Source: Flagellimonas abyssi
Lineage (GTDB): Bacteria; Bacteroidota; Bacteroidia; Flavobacteriales; Flavobacteriaceae
NCBI RefSeq assembly: GCF_019457905.1
Contig: NZ_JAHZSV010000001.1
Coordinates: 62,001 to 126,000, forward strand
Direction: 5' to 3'
Length of the DNA: 64,000 nt
Part shown: piece by piece, positions 62,414 through 64,000 of the stretch
How the letters are laid out: each line of letters starts with the position of its first letter
Position numbering within the stretch: the first letter of the stretch is position 1
The notes under the pieces: model-generated
Database searches by the model: none
Seen by the model: the letters and a program-made list of their open reading frames with translations, nothing else
Told to the model about the DNA's origin: nothing
Program-made: the position numbers and the translations under genes

Positions 62414-62869
62414 TTAGTTGTTGGTTGACATAAAACCATACTTATCCCAATTATTTGGAAATTCGTTGGTTATTTCAAGTTTGTTTGAAGTGATCGTAGG
62501 TTTCACCCTTATTATTTTTACCGTGTCTGTTATAACAACTTTATGAGTACTCCGCATATTTACCACGTCAAGATGCCTGATATTAAAAACATGATTGCCA
62601 TTTTCGAGTTTTACGATGACAAAGTCCTTGGCTTTTAATTGCCCTAGATTTTTATCATCTAGTACGATGTTGAGTCTAGCGGTGTTGTCACCCGTGTGAA
62701 GAATATTTGCATCATTGTAAATCAAAACTTTTCCTTTGCCCAAGCTTTCCGAAGAAATATCCTCTTTCTCCATTCTCAATAGGGCGTGTTCACTGGAAAT
62801 TGGCTTTAATGCGCAAGAAGATAAAATCAGCATCAGAGCAAATAAGATGATAGGTCGGGTTGGTTTCAT
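62414..62869 (-). CDS. small lipoprotein of unknown function
   Basis: A 151-residue lipoprotein (lipobox LSSC, Cys19) with a beta-rich body: GKVLIYNDANILHTGDNTARLNIVLDDKNLGQLKAKDFVIVKLENGNHVFNI. The pattern (a short ligand-like opening, a basic 'KDFVIVKLENGNH' turn) resembles DUF2846-type lipoproteins, but I am not certain. It lies between the cytolysin-like gene and the permease, on the opposite strand to the former. Confidence 0.72.
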   Translation of the reverse strand: MKPTRPIILFALMLILSSCALKPISSEHALLRMEKEDISSESLGKGKVLIYNDANILHTGDNTARLNIVLDDKNLGQLKAKDFVIVKLENGNHVFNIRHLDVVNMRSTHKVVITDTVKIIRVKPTITSNKLEITNEFPNNWDKYGFMSTNN

Positions 62870-62924
62870 GAGGTTGAATTTTGTCTTTGGTTGATAAAGA
62901 TAAGAAGATGGTTTCTTTCCGACA

Positions 62925-64000
62925 TTAAACGGTAAACTTCAAAACAATCCCAACGGCCAACCATACATAGCAAACCATCGCTATCCATTTCAATGTTTTT
63001 TCCATCAACGGACTTTTTGGCGCCATTTCCTTATGGTGTTTCACACTTTTCCATTTAAAGAAGCCAAAGTAGACCATCAATCCAGACAGCACCACAAAGG
63101 CCAAATTCAAGAAAAAAGTATAATCAATAGCAAAGTGTTGTTGATCCGTAATACTTTTATCCTTGCCTTGTGGAATCAAATTGAAAATATCAAAGCCATA
63201 GTGTAGTATCAGGGACGCGGCAATCAAGGACGTAAACAGTAGGAACAGGATAAAGAGCGACATTTTCCATCCGTAATATTTTGCATTGATACGCAATACA
63301 GGAAAAACGACCAAATCGCTAAAAATAAAGGCCATGACACCTGCAAAACTAACCCCTTTGCCATACAGCAGCGCGGCGAGCGGGATATTTCCCATGGACC
63401 CGATAAACGTTAAAAACGCAGCAACGGGACCAACGATTACATGTTCCAATAGTGTGAAAAAACCAAAGGATTGTTGACCCTGGCCTGTATTGATAAAAAG
63501 TGTTTGAAAAAAGGAATCGGGAACAAAAGCGGCAACAATTCCTGCGATGGTGAAACCTACGGTGACATCTTTCCAGACCATTTTCCACTCCATGCCATAT
63601 TGTTTGCCCACTTTGGCCCAATTTTCATGTGATTTGATTTTTTCAGACAAGGATTTTTTATCCGCATGGTCTTCACTGGATTCATCGAGTCGTTTTCGCG
63701 CGTTCTCGATCATTTTTTTTGGATTGATGATGCGTATCAGGAGCCAACTGCACAAGATCAACAATATCCCGCCGACATATTCACCGACTACGAACTGCCA
63801 CCCCAAAAAGATGGATATGATAATTCCCAGTTCGATGACCAAATTGGTGGATGCCAGTAAAAACGCAATGGAAGAAACAAAGCTTGCTCCCTTTTTAAAC
63901 AATGATTTGGAGGTGGCGAGCGCAGAAAAACTACAAGAACTGCTGATAAACCCAAAAAAGGTTCCCAGCAGTACGCTTTTCCTTCCTTTGTCGCCCATCA
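62925..64000 (-). CDS. YraQ/UPF0718-type permease, 3' part
   Basis: At least 357 C-terminal residues of a polytopic membrane protein. The fragment GDKGRKSVLLGTFFGFISSSCSFSALATSKSLFKKGAS aligns with the N-terminal core of the YraQ/UPF0718 (DUF318) permeases. It has about eight membrane helices. The middle soluble loop (NPKKMIENARKRLDESSEDHADKK) and WKDVTVGFTIAGIVAAFVPDSFF are typical. The frame stays open to the window end, so the N-terminus is missing; the ATG at 63998 is probably internal. Related proteins are linked to heavy-metal or thiol export, but the substrate is unknown. Confidence 0.82.
   Translation of the reverse strand, partial: MGDKGRKSVLLGTFFGFISSSCSFSALATSKSLFKKGASFVSSIAFLLASTNLVIELGIIISIFLGWQFVVGEYVGGILLILCSWLLIRIINPKKMIENARKRLDESSEDHADKKSLSEKIKSHENWAKVGKQYGMEWKMVWKDVTVGFTIAGIVAAFVPDSFFQTLFINTGQGQQSFGFFTLLEHVIVGPVAAFLTFIGSMGNIPLAALLYGKGVSFAGVMAFIFSDLVVFPVLRINAKYYGWKMSLFILFLLFTSLIAASLILHYGFDIFNLIPQGKDKSITDQQHFAIDYTFFLNLAFVVLSGLMVYFGFFKWKSVKHHKEMAPKSPLMEKTLKWIAMVCYVWLAVGIVLKFTV

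Overview
The window looks like a chromosomal segment of a marine member of the Flavobacteriaceae (Bacteroidota), closest in flavour to the Muricauda/Allomuricauda group; this is inference from gene content and I cannot place the genus. The signs are lipoproteins with Bacteroidota-style lipoboxes, promoters with the TAnnTTTG -7 element, few Shine-Dalgarno sequences, a SusC-type carboxypeptidase-like/plug module, a DUF4369-TlpA thioredoxin lipoprotein, a fused E1 alpha/beta oxo-acid dehydrogenase and a lipid A type acyltransferase. About 57 protein genes fill the window. No rRNA, tRNA, CRISPR array, transposase or integrase gene was seen. The first and last genes run off the window.

Layout. 0-7.5 kb: the end of an M1 aminopeptidase overlapping a patatin phospholipase, then leftward genes for a small membrane protein, a degenerate OmpA-like protein, an FMN glutamate-synthase-domain protein, an M20 amidohydrolase and a DsrE protein. 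7.5-13 kb: UvrD/PcrA helicase, a membrane-anchored alpha/beta hydrolase and a YciO/Sua5-type protein. 13-20 kb: OmpA lipoprotein, glycosyltransferase, orphan HsdR-N nuclease domain, holA, DoxX, E1 alpha/beta. 19.5-28.4 kb: an M1-like pseudopeptidase fused to an outer-membrane barrel, LOG protein, uvrA, APC permease and a small protein resembling the UvrD C-terminal Tudor domain. 28.5-33.4 kb: a MOCOS-like class V aminotransferase, then a two-gene DNA-repair unit (TIGR03916 radical SAM plus TIGR03915) divergent from a LexA-like S24 repressor with four operator-like sites between them. 33.4-37.7 kb: an operon of acpH, ggt, an ATP-grasp ligase and an SMP-30 lipoprotein. 37.7-51.2 kb: glmM, lipid acyltransferase, rhomboid, TlpA, a small barrel, an FAD/Fe-S oxidoreductase, a phosphoesterase, aroC, a dicarboxylate/amino-acid symporter and a MuiA-family protein with an inserted TonB-plug module.

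51.3-56.5 kb is the accessory part: seven small leftward genes (DUF393, AzoR, Crp/Fnr, VOC, lipocalin-like, HEPN-like, unknown). Several are separated by copies of one intergenic repeat that has attC-like inverted ends in its best copy, so the stretch resembles an integron-type cassette array without an integrase. The two rightmost genes are visibly AT-richer. A structured RNA leader or small RNA follows at 56.0-56.2 kb.

56.5-64 kb: a DUF885 lipoprotein, a membrane-anchored TPR-HTH regulator, and divergent from it a lipoprotein of the cholesterol-dependent-cytolysin superfamily. Their shared upstream region carries six TGTCCAT heptamers. A small lipoprotein and a truncated YraQ/UPF0718-type permease end the window. 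The most promising systems are the S24 repressor with its DNA-repair unit, the regulated cytolysin-like gene, and the repeat-bounded gene array. Weak starts were resolved by family alignment from memory; several genes appear to use TTG.
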